In this document: in pieces, positions 24,765-33,584 of the stretch
Layout: the number at the start of each line of letters is the position of its first letter
How positions within the stretch are numbered: position 1 is the first letter of the stretch
From: DATCMH01 sp036563505
Lineage (GTDB): Bacteria; Pseudomonadota; Alphaproteobacteria; Rhizobiales; Beijerinckiaceae
Assembly: GCA_036563505.1 (NCBI GenBank)
Contig: DATCMH010000006.1
Span: 1-64,000, forward strand
Reading direction: 5' to 3'
Length of the DNA: 64,000 bases
Made by a program: the position numbers and the translations under genes
The notes under the pieces: model-generated
The model's database searches: none
Seen by the model: only the letters and a program-made list of their open reading frames with translations
What the model was told of the DNA's origin: nothing

Positions 24765-26081
24765 ATGGTCCCGGGCGAGGTCGATACGATCTTCGCCGCT
24801 GCGTCGGGCTTCGGCAAGGCGGCAGTCTGCGTCGTTCGGGTGAGCGGGCCTGGAAGCGCTGACCTCGTCACAGCTCTCGCCGGCGTGCTTCCTGCCCCGC
24901 GCCGCTTGAGCCTGCGGCGCTTGCGTGACCCCATTACGGGCGAGGTGCTCGACGAGGCACTCGTCGTCTGGATGCCGAGTCCCCACACTTTCACGGGCGA
25001 AGATCAGGCCGAACTTCATCTTCATGGCGGCCTCGCCGTGCGCGCAGGTGTCCTGCGCTGTCTGACCGAGCGTCCCGGCTGCCGTCCGGCCGAGCCCGGG
25101 GAATTCACCCGGCGCGCTTTCCTCAACGGCCGCCTCGACCTGACCCGGGTCGAGGGCTTGGCCGATCTCATCGATGCCGAAACGGAGGCGCAGCGTCGGC
25201 AAGCTTTGCGCCAGCTCGAAGGCGAACTCGGCCGTCAAGCCGAGACCTGGCGCGAGCGACTTTTGGACGTGCTCGCCCGGTTGGAAGCCGGGCTCGATTT
25301 TGCCGACGAGGCCGATGTTCCTGAAGAGGTCGACGCAGGGGCCATAGCTGAGGCTGCCGCGCTTGCGGACGAGATCGCGGTCGTCCTGTCCGATGGCACC
25401 CGCGGCGAACGCTTGCGTGAAGGCTTTACCGTCGTTCTCGCGGGTCCCCCTAATGCGGGCAAGTCGACGCTACTTAACGCGCTGGCCCGGCGGGAGGTCG
25501 CCATCGTCTCCGACGTGCCAGGAACGACCCGGGACGCCATCGAGGTGCGGTGCGACCTCGACGGTCTGCCCGTTACACTCGTCGACACGGCGGGTCTGCG
25601 CGACAGCCTCGATCCGGTCGAGCGCATCGGCATCGAGCGTACGTATCAACACCTGCGACGGGCCGATCTCGTCTTATGGCTCCATTCCGCCGAGGAGCGG
25701 AATGAACCGGCTGCAGCGGAGCCGGGCAAACTCCTGATCCTCACCAAAAGCGATCTACACCCAGGGCAACCAAAATCGACAATCGACATTGCTGTCTCGG
25801 CCAAGACCGGCGAGGGATTGCCGGCTTTGCTCGCTCGGGTTCGCGCCGAAGCCGAAATGGGTCTCGGGCACGGAGATGCCCTTGTCACCCGTGAGCGTCA
25901 CCGCATCGCCTTATCCCGGGCCCGCGACGCGCTCCACCGTGCCTGCATGCCGGGCCTCGCGCCGGAACTGGTGGCCGAGGAGGTGAGAACAGGAGCGCGA
26001 GCGCTCGCGGCCGTCACGGGACGCGTTGACGTCGACGACGTGCTCGACCGGTTGTTCTCGTCCTTCTGCATTGGCAAATAG
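24765..26081 (+). CDS. mnmE: tRNA-U34 modification GTPase MnmE (TrmE)
   Basis: With MnmG it makes the carboxymethylaminomethyl group at U34. 438 residues: N-terminal folate-binding domain (DTIFAAASGFGKAAVCVVRVSG), helical domain, G-domain with G1 GPPNAGKST (about 226-234), DTAG, and SAKTGEG, and the C-terminal FCIGK whose cysteine is conserved. ATG at 24765. Starts the mnmE-mnmG-rsmG-parA-parB block common near alphaproteobacterial origins. Confidence 0.96.
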   Translation: MVPGEVDTIFAAASGFGKAAVCVVRVSGPGSADLVTALAGVLPAPRRLSLRRLRDPITGEVLDEALVVWMPSPHTFTGEDQAELHLHGGLAVRAGVLRCLTERPGCRPAEPGEFTRRAFLNGRLDLTRVEGLADLIDAETEAQRRQALRQLEGELGRQAETWRERLLDVLARLEAGLDFADEADVPEEVDAGAIAEAAALADEIAVVLSDGTRGERLREGFTVVLAGPPNAGKSTLLNALARREVAIVSDVPGTTRDAIEVRCDLDGLPVTLVDTAGLRDSLDPVERIGIERTYQHLRRADLVLWLHSAEERNEPAAAEPGKLLILTKSDLHPGQPKSTIDIAVSAKTGEGLPALLARVRAEAEMGLGHGDALVTRERHRIALSRARDALHRACMPGLAPELVAEEVRTGARALAAVTGRVDVDDVLDRLFSSFCIGK

Positions 26082-26115
26082 GCGCGCCTTCCGCAGGCCT
26101 GTCGCGTAACGGCCA

Positions 26116-26131
26116 CGTTTCACGTGAAACA
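26116..26131. promoter_or_regulatory. parS site 2
   Basis: CGTTTCACGTGAAACA: full 14-bp palindromic core (26117-26130) and one of the two outer consensus bases. It is in the gap between mnmE and mnmG, 13 kb right of the origin. Confidence 0.92.
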
Positions 26132-26197
26132 AAGACGCGGTTTGACGAGACTCGCTGGACCGCTTAATTGCGGCCTCAAAGGGCAGATGAACTGATT

Positions 26198-28078
26198 ATG
26201 CAAAGCTTCGACGTGATCGTCGTCGGTGGAGGGCACGCCGGAGCGGAGGCGGCTGCAGCATCGGCGCGGCTCGGTGCACGTACGGCCCTCGTCACCCATC
26301 GCCTCGACACCATCGGGGCCATGTCGTGCAACCCCGCCATCGGCGGCCTCGGCAAAGGCCACCTCGTGCGTGAGATCGACGCCCTCGACGGCTTGATGGG
26401 CCGCGTGGCCGACGCGGCTGGCATCCAGTTCCGCCTGCTGAACCGCCGCAAGGGGCCCGCCGTGCGGGGTCCGCGCACCCAGGCCGACCGCAAGCTTTAC
26501 GCACGGGCCATGCAGCGGGCGTTGGCGGGCACGAGTGGCCTAACCCTGATCGCGGGTGAGGCAGAGGATCTCCTCGCTGAACAGGGACGGGTCACGGGCC
26601 TAACTCTCGCCGATGGGCGTCGCTTGCAGGCCGGCGCTGTCGTCATCACCACCGGGACTTTTCTGCGCGGCGTGATCCATGTCGGTGAGCGGCGGTGGCC
26701 GGCGGGCCGCGTCGACGAGGCGCCATCCGTCGGCCTCGCGCGCCGCCTTGAAGATCTGACATTACCACTCGGCCGCTTGAAGACCGGAACGCCGCCCCGA
26801 CTCGACGGCCGCACCATAGCTTGGCATCGCCTCGAGAAGCAGGCGGCCGATGACATGCCGGTCCCATTCTCCGCCCTGACAGACCGGATCACGGCGCCGC
26901 AGATCGAATGCGGTATCACCCGAACGACGAGTGCCGGACACGAGCTCATTCGCGCGAACCTGCATCGCGCGCCGATCTATGCCGGAGCGATCGAAGGACG
27001 CGGCCCGCGCTATTGTCCATCTATCGAGGACAAGGTAGTGCGCTTCGCCGATCGCGAGAGCCATCAGATCTTCCTTGAACCGGAGGGTCTCGACGATTCG
27101 ACGGTGTACCCGAACGGCATCTCAACCTCTCTGCCCGAGGAGGTGCAGCGCGCACTCGTGGCCTCCATTCCGGGGTTGGAACAGGCCCGCATCCTGAGGC
27201 CCGGCTACGCGATCGAGTACGACTACGTCGATCCACGCAGCCTCGATCCGACCCTTGAGGTCCAGCGCCTGCCAGGCCTCTTCCTCGCGGGACAGATCAA
27301 CGGCACGACGGGCTATGAAGAAGCAGCTGCTCAGGGCCTCGTGGCGGGCCTGAATGCGGCACGCCGCGCCGGAGGTCAGGACGGCGTCGTCTTCGATCGA
27401 ACCACGTCCTATATCGGCGTCCTCGTGGACGACCTCGTGACCCGAGGCGTAAGCGAGCCCTATCGGATGTTTACCTCGCGGTCGGAGTACCGGCTGTCGC
27501 TTCGGGTCGACAACGCCGACGAGCGCTTGACGCCGCTCGGCATCGACCTCGGCTGCCTCTCGCCGGAGCGGCTGGCCCGAGCCAAAGCATCGCTCGATGC
27601 CCGCAACACAGCGCGGCAGCAACTCAACTCTCTCAGCCTGACGCCGCAGGAAGCGGCCCGCTATGGGCTAGCCTTGAATCAGGACGGGATGCGCCGCACC
27701 GGTTTTCAGCTTCTATCCTATCCCGACATCAGCTTTGAGCGGCTCGCGACGGTCTGGCCCGAGCTCAGCGTGGTGCCGCTGGCTCTCCGCGAGCGTTTGG
27801 AAACCGACGCGACCTATGCCGTCTACCTCGATCGGCAGGCTGCCGACGTCGCAGCACATCGACGCGATGAAGCGGTGCGGCTCGACGAAGGGATCGACTT
27901 TCGAGCCCTGCCCGGCTTGTCCAACGAGATCCGGGCACGGCTGGATCAGGTCCGGCCGCGAACCCTTGGCCAAGCCGCTCGAATCGAGGGCATGACACCC
28001 GCTGCTATTACCTTGCTCGCGGCTCACGCGAAGCGAGGTTATGGAAGTCGGATGACCAAGCCGCGATCCACATCGTGA
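26198..28078 (+). CDS. mnmG: tRNA uridine-5-carboxymethylaminomethyl modification enzyme MnmG (GidA)
   Basis: A 626-residue FAD protein that partners MnmE. FAD-binding DVIVVGGGHAGAEAAAASAR (about 5-24), CNPAIGGLGKGHLVREIDAL, and INGTTGYEEAAAQGL are all family signatures; the C-terminal helical domain that binds MnmE is intact. The ATG at 26198 begins the conserved N-terminus. Overlaps rsmG by four bases. A parS site sits in its upstream gap. Confidence 0.97.
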   Translation: MQSFDVIVVGGGHAGAEAAAASARLGARTALVTHRLDTIGAMSCNPAIGGLGKGHLVREIDALDGLMGRVADAAGIQFRLLNRRKGPAVRGPRTQADRKLYARAMQRALAGTSGLTLIAGEAEDLLAEQGRVTGLTLADGRRLQAGAVVITTGTFLRGVIHVGERRWPAGRVDEAPSVGLARRLEDLTLPLGRLKTGTPPRLDGRTIAWHRLEKQAADDMPVPFSALTDRITAPQIECGITRTTSAGHELIRANLHRAPIYAGAIEGRGPRYCPSIEDKVVRFADRESHQIFLEPEGLDDSTVYPNGISTSLPEEVQRALVASIPGLEQARILRPGYAIEYDYVDPRSLDPTLEVQRLPGLFLAGQINGTTGYEEAAAQGLVAGLNAARRAGGQDGVVFDRTTSYIGVLVDDLVTRGVSEPYRMFTSRSEYRLSLRVDNADERLTPLGIDLGCLSPERLARAKASLDARNTARQQLNSLSLTPQEAARYGLALNQDGMRRTGFQLLSYPDISFERLATVWPELSVVPLALRERLETDATYAVYLDRQAADVAAHRRDEAVRLDEGIDFRALPGLSNEIRARLDQVRPRTLGQAARIEGMTPAAITLLAAHAKRGYGSRMTKPRSTS

Positions 28079-28722
28079 GTGACGTTGACCTCGATCGTGC
28101 TCTATCCCTCGGGTTGGCCGATGTTTCACGTGAAACACGGGCCGGCCTCGATCTGCTCGTCGTAGAGCTCCGTCGTTGGCAGGCCATCAAGAACCTGGTT
28201 GGTCCGGCAACCCTGGACCAAGTCTGGACACGTCACGTCGCTGACTCGCTTCAACTGCTCAGTATCGAGCACGACGCGAGCCGCTACCTCGACCTCGGCT
28301 CGGGGGCTGGCTTCCCGGGCCTTGTCCTCGGGATCGCGCTACGCGAGCGCGCGGGCGCGCAGGTCCACCTCGTCGAGAGTAACGGACGCAAATGCGCCTT
28401 CCTTCGCCATGTCGCTCGCATAACGGGAGCGCCCGTAACGGTGCATCAGAGCCGCATTGAAGTAGCAATGGCGCCGTTTGCCGGCGGCGTCGACGTTGTG
28501 ACGGCGCGAGCACTGGCATCAATGACTCAGCTTCTCGCATGGACCGCTCCGCTGTTGACAACAGGGGCACGGGGTCTCTTCCCCAAGGGCCGAAACGTCG
28601 CTGACGAATTGACCGAAGCACGGGAATCCTGGAGATTCGACGCGCGCCTCGTTCCGAGCCGGACGGATCCGGAGGGACACATCGTTCACCTGCGATCCGT
28701 TTCTGAGATACAAACCCGATGA
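28075..28722 (+). CDS. rsmG: 16S rRNA (guanine-527-N7)-methyltransferase RsmG (GidB)
   Basis: A 215-residue SAM-dependent methyltransferase for G527 of 16S rRNA. SAM loop YLDLGSGAGFPG (71-82) and VTARALA are present. GTG start overlapping mnmG; its own stop overlaps the parA ATG. Residues 17-21 (VSRET) are written by a perfect parS site. Loss of this enzyme commonly gives low-level streptomycin resistance. Confidence 0.95.
   Translation: MSDVDLDRALSLGLADVSRETRAGLDLLVVELRRWQAIKNLVGPATLDQVWTRHVADSLQLLSIEHDASRYLDLGSGAGFPGLVLGIALRERAGAQVHLVESNGRKCAFLRHVARITGAPVTVHQSRIEVAMAPFAGGVDVVTARALASMTQLLAWTAPLLTTGARGLFPKGRNVADELTEARESWRFDARLVPSRTDPEGHIVHLRSVSEIQTR
28122..28137. promoter_or_regulatory. parS site 3, perfect consensus
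   Basis: TGTTTCACGTGAAACA, a perfect 16-bp match to parS, within the start of rsmG. It is about 600 bases before parA, 15 kb right of the origin. Confidence 0.95.
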
Positions 28723-29555
28723 TCACCGACCCGCTTATTCCCCATCCGCGCGGTAGCGCCCCTGGTCCCCGAGTCCTGGCGCTCGCCAACCAGAAGGGTG
28801 GAGTCGGCAAGACCACAACGGCGATCAACCTTGGAACGGCGCTCGCGGCGATCGGCGAAGAGGTTCTGATTCTCGACCTCGATCCGCAGGGCAACGCATC
28901 GACGGGGCTCGGCATCGACCGGCGCCGGCGCAAGGTCTCGACCTATCACGTGCTCACCGGTGAGGCGGAACTCTCGCAAGCCGTGATCGAGACGGCGGTG
29001 CCGCGCTTGCATGTCGCCCCATCGACCCTCGACCTTTTGGGTGTCGAACTCGAGATCGCCGGCGCTCGTGACCGGGCCCAACGCTTGCGGTCCGCGATCG
29101 CCAAGCTCGCCACTGCGACGGGCACTCCCTTCACCTACGTACTGATCGATTGTCCGCCGTCGCTCAACCTTCTGACCATCAATGCGCTCGCAGCGGCCGA
29201 TGCGGTGCTGGTGCCGCTGCAATGCGAGTTCTTCGCGCTGGAGGGCTTGAGCCAGCTGCTTAAGACGGTGGAGCAGGTGCGTGTGAGCCTCAATCCGCGG
29301 CTGTCCATCCACGGCATCGTGCTCACGATGTTTGATCCTCGGAACAATCTCTCGGGCCAAGTGGTCGCGGACGTGCGGCAGTTCATGGGGCCGAAAGTCT
29401 ACGAGACCATGATCCCGCGCAACGTCCGGGTCTCGGAAGCGCCCTCGCACGGTAAGCCCGTGCTGCTCTACGACCTGAAATGCGCCGGCAGCCAAGCCTA
29501 TCTGCGGCTCGCCTCCGAGATCATCCAGCGCGAGCGCGCCCTTCAGGCGGCCTGA
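28719..29555 (+). CDS. parA: chromosome partitioning ATPase ParA
   Basis: A 278-residue Soj-type ATPase that moves ParB-parS complexes apart. Deviant Walker A KGGVGKTTT (26-34), Walker A' LDLDPQGNAS, and IDCPPSLNLLTINAL (Walker B) are all seen. Short N-terminal extension, no DNA-binding HTH as in plasmid type Ia ParA, which supports a chromosomal role. ATG overlaps rsmG; parB follows after 35 bases. Confidence 0.96.
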   Translation: MITDPLIPHPRGSAPGPRVLALANQKGGVGKTTTAINLGTALAAIGEEVLILDLDPQGNASTGLGIDRRRRKVSTYHVLTGEAELSQAVIETAVPRLHVAPSTLDLLGVELEIAGARDRAQRLRSAIAKLATATGTPFTYVLIDCPPSLNLLTINALAAADAVLVPLQCEFFALEGLSQLLKTVEQVRVSLNPRLSIHGIVLTMFDPRNNLSGQVVADVRQFMGPKVYETMIPRNVRVSEAPSHGKPVLLYDLKCAGSQAYLRLASEIIQRERALQAA

Positions 29556-29590
29556 CGGGCATGGACCACGCGTCGAGAAAGGGGGCCGTC

Positions 29591-30499
29591 ATGGCCGAGG
29601 AAGCAATCCGTCCGAGACTCGGGCGCGGACTCGCGGCGCTGATCGGCGACGTCGGCGACGAGATGACGGTGGTCGAGCGCTCCCGCGGCCAGCGCAAGGT
29701 GCCGATCGAGTTCCTGCGCCCGAACCCGCGCAACCCGCGTCAGGACGCGAGCGCCAAGGCCCACGATCTCGTTCCCTCGATCCGGGCGAAGGGCATCATC
29801 CAGCCCATCGTGGTGCGTCCCTTGCCCGACATGCCGGATGCTTACGAGATCATCGCCGGTGAGCGGCGTTGGCGCGCGGCGCAGATGGTGCCGCTCCACG
29901 AAGTTCCTGTTGTCATCCTCGAGGTGGACGACAGAACCTCCCTCGAGTTCGCCGTGCTCGAGAACGTGCAACGGCGCGACCTCAACGCCATTGAGGAAGC
30001 CGACGGCTACCAACAGCTCATCGACGAGTTCGGCTACACGCAGGAAGAGCTCGCTCAGACCATCGGCAAGAGCCGGCCGCATATCGGCAACATGCTTCGC
30101 CTGCGCCACCTGCCGGACGAGGTAAAGGCGATGGTGAGGGAAAACCTCATCACCGCAGGGCATGCCCGGGCGCTGCTCGCCGTTACGGAAACTGTCGCCG
30201 TGGCCAAGCGCGTGGTCGAGGAAGGGCTCACCGTTCGCGAGGTCGAGGAGATCGGCCAGGCGGACCACGCCGACCTGTCGCCCGCGCAAGAGGATGCGCC
30301 GCGCCAGCGACCGGGGCGTCCCCGACGCGAGAAAGATGCTGACACCCGCGCCGTCGAGCAGGCGCTCGAGACGGCGCTCGGCCTACGGGTCGCCATCGAT
30401 CATAAGGGTGAGAAGGGCGAGCTGCGCATCCGCTACGCGAGCCTCGACCAACTCGACTCCCTGTGCCGCCGCCTGCACGAGAGCGTGGCGCGAGGCTGA
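29591..30499 (+). CDS. parB: chromosome partitioning protein ParB
   Basis: A 302-residue CTP-dependent clamp that loads at parS and spreads. N-terminal LGRGLAALIG (about 10-19) contacts ParA; IIAGERRWRAAQ (87-98) is the CTP-binding box; NVQRRDLNAIEEA and the HTH (TQEELAQTIGKSRPHIGNML) bind parS; the C-terminus dimerises. I chose ATG at 29591 with AAAGGGGG ahead; an upstream ATG at 29561 would add ten residues. A short gap of 87 bases separates it from the end of the DnaJ-like gene. Confidence 0.96.
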   Translation: MAEEAIRPRLGRGLAALIGDVGDEMTVVERSRGQRKVPIEFLRPNPRNPRQDASAKAHDLVPSIRAKGIIQPIVVRPLPDMPDAYEIIAGERRWRAAQMVPLHEVPVVILEVDDRTSLEFAVLENVQRRDLNAIEEADGYQQLIDEFGYTQEELAQTIGKSRPHIGNMLRLRHLPDEVKAMVRENLITAGHARALLAVTETVAVAKRVVEEGLTVREVEEIGQADHADLSPAQEDAPRQRPGRPRREKDADTRAVEQALETALGLRVAIDHKGEKGELRIRYASLDQLDSLCRRLHESVARG

Positions 30500-30586
30500 G
30501 ACGCCGAGCGAGGACGGTGATCCGTCAAGCGATTTCGCAGTGGTGCCGTAACCTCGTCTTCCGCGGCGACGCTAGGCCGAGAAACG

Positions 30587-31495
30587 TCAGTTCGCGTCGA
30601 CCGCCCGCCGCTTGCGCGCGAAATCGAGGAGCATCTCATCCGGCTCCGCGGGAAGCGTGATCTCCGTCGTGACCAGGAGGTCCCCCGTGGCGGCCTTGCC
30701 CGGCAGGCCCTTCCCCCGGAGGCGGAAAGTGCGGCCGGAGCTCGTCATCGGCGGGATCCGCATCTCGACAGCGCCGGTCAGCGTCGGAACGCGCAAGGTG
30801 GCGCCGAGCACCGCATCTTCGAGAGGCACTGGCAGACGATGGCGCAAGTCAACGCCCTCGACCGTGAACTGCGCGTGGGGGGCAAGCTTGATCGTGAGCA
30901 AGGCGTCGCCCGGCTCGCCGCCCCGGGCCCCCTCGTGGCCGAGCCCCCGCAAGCGGACGACCTGACCATCGGCGACTCCGCGGGGGATCATCACGTCGAC
31001 ATCGCGGCCCGAGGGCAGAGTCACCCGGCGCTTGGCCTCACTGGCAGCCTCTTCCAACGTCACCGTGAGCGTCACCGACACGTCGTCTCCCTTGGCTGGG
31101 CGTCCACGGCCGGCACCGGAGCGCCCGCCGAAGATGTGGGAGAGAATGTCTTCTTCCGGCCGGCCGCGGCCGCCGAAGGGACCGCCCGCGCCGAAGCCGA
31201 AGGAGAAGCTCTCGAAATCCGACTCGCGGCCGCCGCTGCTCCGGGTGAAGCCTTCGAAGCCTTGGAAGCGTGGCTTGCCCTCGGCGTCGATCTCGCCCCG
31301 GTCAAACTGCGCGCGCTTTCCGGCATCGCTCAGGATCTCGTAGGCTTGGTTCGCCTCGGCGAACTTGTCTTTGGCTTTGGGATCCCCGGAGGCGCGGTCG
31401 GGATGGTGCTCCTTGGCGAGCCGCCGGAACGCCTTCTTGATTTCGGCCTCGCTCGCGGTGCGAGGCACGCCCAGGACTTCGTATGGGTCTCGCAT
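30587..31495 (-). CDS. DnaJ/CbpA-type co-chaperone
   Basis: A 302-residue J-domain protein: J-domain (1-about 66) with HPD inside LAKEHHPDRASGD, a Gly/Phe-rich region, then the C-terminal substrate-binding domains (VTLPSGRDVDVMIPRG...). No zinc-finger (CxxCxGxG) is present, so it is CbpA-type rather than true DnaJ. It stimulates DnaK ATPase. Alone on the minus strand next to a surface-antigen gene. Confidence 0.92.
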   Translation of the reverse strand: MRDPYEVLGVPRTASEAEIKKAFRRLAKEHHPDRASGDPKAKDKFAEANQAYEILSDAGKRAQFDRGEIDAEGKPRFQGFEGFTRSSGGRESDFESFSFGFGAGGPFGGRGRPEEDILSHIFGGRSGAGRGRPAKGDDVSVTLTVTLEEAASEAKRRVTLPSGRDVDVMIPRGVADGQVVRLRGLGHEGARGGEPGDALLTIKLAPHAQFTVEGVDLRHRLPVPLEDAVLGATLRVPTLTGAVEMRIPPMTSSGRTFRLRGKGLPGKAATGDLLVTTEITLPAEPDEMLLDFARKRRAVDAN

Positions 31496-31593
31496 GGGTC
31501 CGTTCGCGTCACGATGGGGCCGGTCCCCGTCGGTCCGGCCAGTCGGGCCTCATATGGGAGGAGTGTTGCCGGGCCGCAACGGTCAGCGGGGGC

Positions 31594-32004
31594 TCAGGCC
31601 CGTCTCCAAGGTTTCACGTCGCGGATAGCCCATTCCTCGCCCGAAGGCCGGCAAGCCGTCCCCTGGAGAGAGGTTGCGCTGCCTTGGCCCGTCACCGTGG
31701 CCAGGAAGGCGCGGCAGATCTCGTCGCTCTTCACGAAGGGCTGGCCCACGGGCGTGAAGGTGCCGCGCAGCGTGGTCTCTGGATTGTCCCAGTTCACGGT
31801 CGAACCGTTGCCGTGCGGGTCGAGGGCGACGCTGAGTGCGCCTTTGGCACGGCGCCAGTCTTCCGTGCCGAGATCGGGCGAGAGCGGCGACACGGCGCTG
31901 GCCGCCGTCGAGCCGGTGCGCTCCTCGTCGACGAGGGAGCCGACGGCGAAAGACCAGCTGCAGCCGCCGGCCGACAAGGCGAGAAGAAGGGTCAAGACCT
32001 TCAA
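31594..32004 (-). CDS. RT0821/Lpp0805-family surface protein
   Basis: A 136-residue exported protein. A TTG start at 32004 gives a short signal sequence KVLTLLLALSAGGC, with the cysteine as a possible lipid site. The C-terminal part (NGSTVNWDNPETTLRGTFTPVG, GTACRPSGEEWAI) matches the 16-kDa rickettsial surface antigen-like family. Role unknown. It commonly sits between dnaJ-like genes and pdxH in this group, as here. The reading frame upstream of the TTG lacks family support. Confidence 0.75.
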   Translation of the reverse strand: MKVLTLLLALSAGGCSWSFAVGSLVDEERTGSTAASAVSPLSPDLGTEDWRRAKGALSVALDPHGNGSTVNWDNPETTLRGTFTPVGQPFVKSDEICRAFLATVTGQGSATSLQGTACRPSGEEWAIRDVKPWRRA

Positions 32005-32128
32005 GCCAACCGCGGTCGTCGCGTCGAGCCCTTCGCCGACGCCCGGACCTGCCCTATAAGCACGTCGCACCAGGGACCCTCGCACGCGTCCCGCTCCCCT
32101 CGAACTCAGACTTGGCTAGGATCAAACC

Positions 32129-32737
32129 TTGGAAGCCTTAACAACTGGTGACCTCACGAGTGCGGACGACCCGTTCGCCCTCTTCGCCGCTTGGCTCGAG
32201 GAGGCGTCGCGCACCGAACCCAACGATCCGAATGCCATGGCACTGGCCACGGCCGAACCGGACGGGATGCCGAATGTTCGAATGGTGCTCTTGAAAGGCT
32301 TCGATGCCGACGGCTTCGTGTTCTACACCAACACTGGGTCGGCCAAGGGCCGGGAACTCGAGGCCAACCCACAAGCGGCCTTGTGCCTTCACTGGAAGAG
32401 CCTGCGTCGGCAGGTGCGGGCGCGCGGGCGGGTCACGCGCGTCAGCGACGCGGAAGCCGATGCCTACTTCCAGAGCCGGCCGCGTGACAGCCGTGTCGGC
32501 GCCTGGGCAAGCGAGCAGTCGCGCCCGCTCAGCGGTCGACAGGCGCTTGAGGATGCGGTGGCGCGCTACGCGGCGCAGTTCGGTGAGGGCGAGGTTCCCC
32601 GCCCGCCGCACTGGACGGGCTTCCGCGTCGCGCCGCGCGCCGTCGAGTTCTGGCAGGACCGTCCCTATCGCCTGCACGACCGCCTTGTCTTCTCTCGCGA
32701 CGGGAGCGGCTGGTCGCGCTCGACGCTCTACCCGTGA
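32129..32737 (+). CDS. pdxH: pyridoxamine 5'-phosphate oxidase PdxH
   Basis: FMN enzyme that makes pyridoxal 5'-phosphate from PNP or PMP. 202 residues: DPFALFAAWLEEA, PNVRMVLLKGFD, FYTNTGSAKGRELEANP (FMN and substrate contacts) and the C-terminal WSRSTLYP. The start is a TTG at 32129, with AGGA eight bases before; no ATG is near. It is divergent from the surface-antigen gene. Confidence 0.95.
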   Translation: MEALTTGDLTSADDPFALFAAWLEEASRTEPNDPNAMALATAEPDGMPNVRMVLLKGFDADGFVFYTNTGSAKGRELEANPQAALCLHWKSLRRQVRARGRVTRVSDAEADAYFQSRPRDSRVGAWASEQSRPLSGRQALEDAVARYAAQFGEGEVPRPPHWTGFRVAPRAVEFWQDRPYRLHDRLVFSRDGSGWSRSTLYP

Positions 32738-32825
32738 GGCGTCGGACTGCGATCAAGGCTCCCGCAATGGACCCATCCTCGCGAGTGTCGTAGGGTCGTC
32801 GCCTCTCCCCCGCCCAGGATCCCCC

Positions 32826-33584
32826 GTGCAAACATCCGCCTCCAACCAGACGCGCCGCGTCATGCTGCTGACGGGGGCGAGCCGCGGCATCGGGCACGCC
32901 ACCGTCAAACGCTTCTCGGCGGCGGGCTGGCGCGTCATCACCTGCTCCCGTCACGGCTTCCCGGAGAACTGCCCCTGGGAGATGGGGCCGGAGGACCACC
33001 TCCAGATCGACCTCTCCGACGCTGCCGACACCCAGCGCGCCGTCGAGGAGGTGCGCGGGCGGCTCGATGCGGAGGGGGGCTGCCTTCACGCGCTCGTCAA
33101 CAACGCCGGGATTTCGCCCAAGACCTCCGACGGGGGCCGCCTCAACACCCTTGACACTGAGTTCCGGGATTGGCTGCACGTCTTCCAGGTCAACCTCTTC
33201 GCCACGATCCTTCTCGCCCGGGGGCTCAAGGAAGAGCTCACCCGCGCCAAGGGCTCGATCGTGAACGTCACCTCGATCGCCGGTTCGCGCGTCCATCCCT
33301 TCGCCGGCGCGGCCTATTCCACCTCGAAGGCGGCGCTCGCGGCCCTAACGCGGGAGATGGCCTCCGATTTCGGACCGCTCGGGGTGCGGGTGAACGCCAT
33401 CTCGCCGGGCGAGATCGACACCTCGATCCTGTCACCGGGCACCGAGAAGCTCGTGGAGCAAATCCCGCAGCGCCGGCTGGGTACCCCCGACGAGGTCGCC
33501 AAGGCGATTTACTTCCTGTGCACCGAGGCGTCGTCCTACGTGAACGGCGCGGAGTTGCACATCAACGGTGGGCAGCACGTGTGA
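32826..33584 (+). CDS. short-chain dehydrogenase/reductase
   Basis: A 252-residue classical SDR: cofactor loop TGASRGIGHA, NNAG, and catalytic Ser (VTSIAGS), Tyr-x3-Lys (YSTSKAAL). GTG start at 32826; the first ATG (32862) would remove the first strand. The C-terminal region NGAELHINGGQHV is typical of FabG-like enzymes. Substrate unknown. The stop overlaps the GTG of the VCBS gene. Confidence 0.88.
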   Translation: MQTSASNQTRRVMLLTGASRGIGHATVKRFSAAGWRVITCSRHGFPENCPWEMGPEDHLQIDLSDAADTQRAVEEVRGRLDAEGGCLHALVNNAGISPKTSDGGRLNTLDTEFRDWLHVFQVNLFATILLARGLKEELTRAKGSIVNVTSIAGSRVHPFAGAAYSTSKAALAALTREMASDFGPLGVRVNAISPGEIDTSILSPGTEKLVEQIPQRRLGTPDEVAKAIYFLCTEASSYVNGAELHINGGQHV

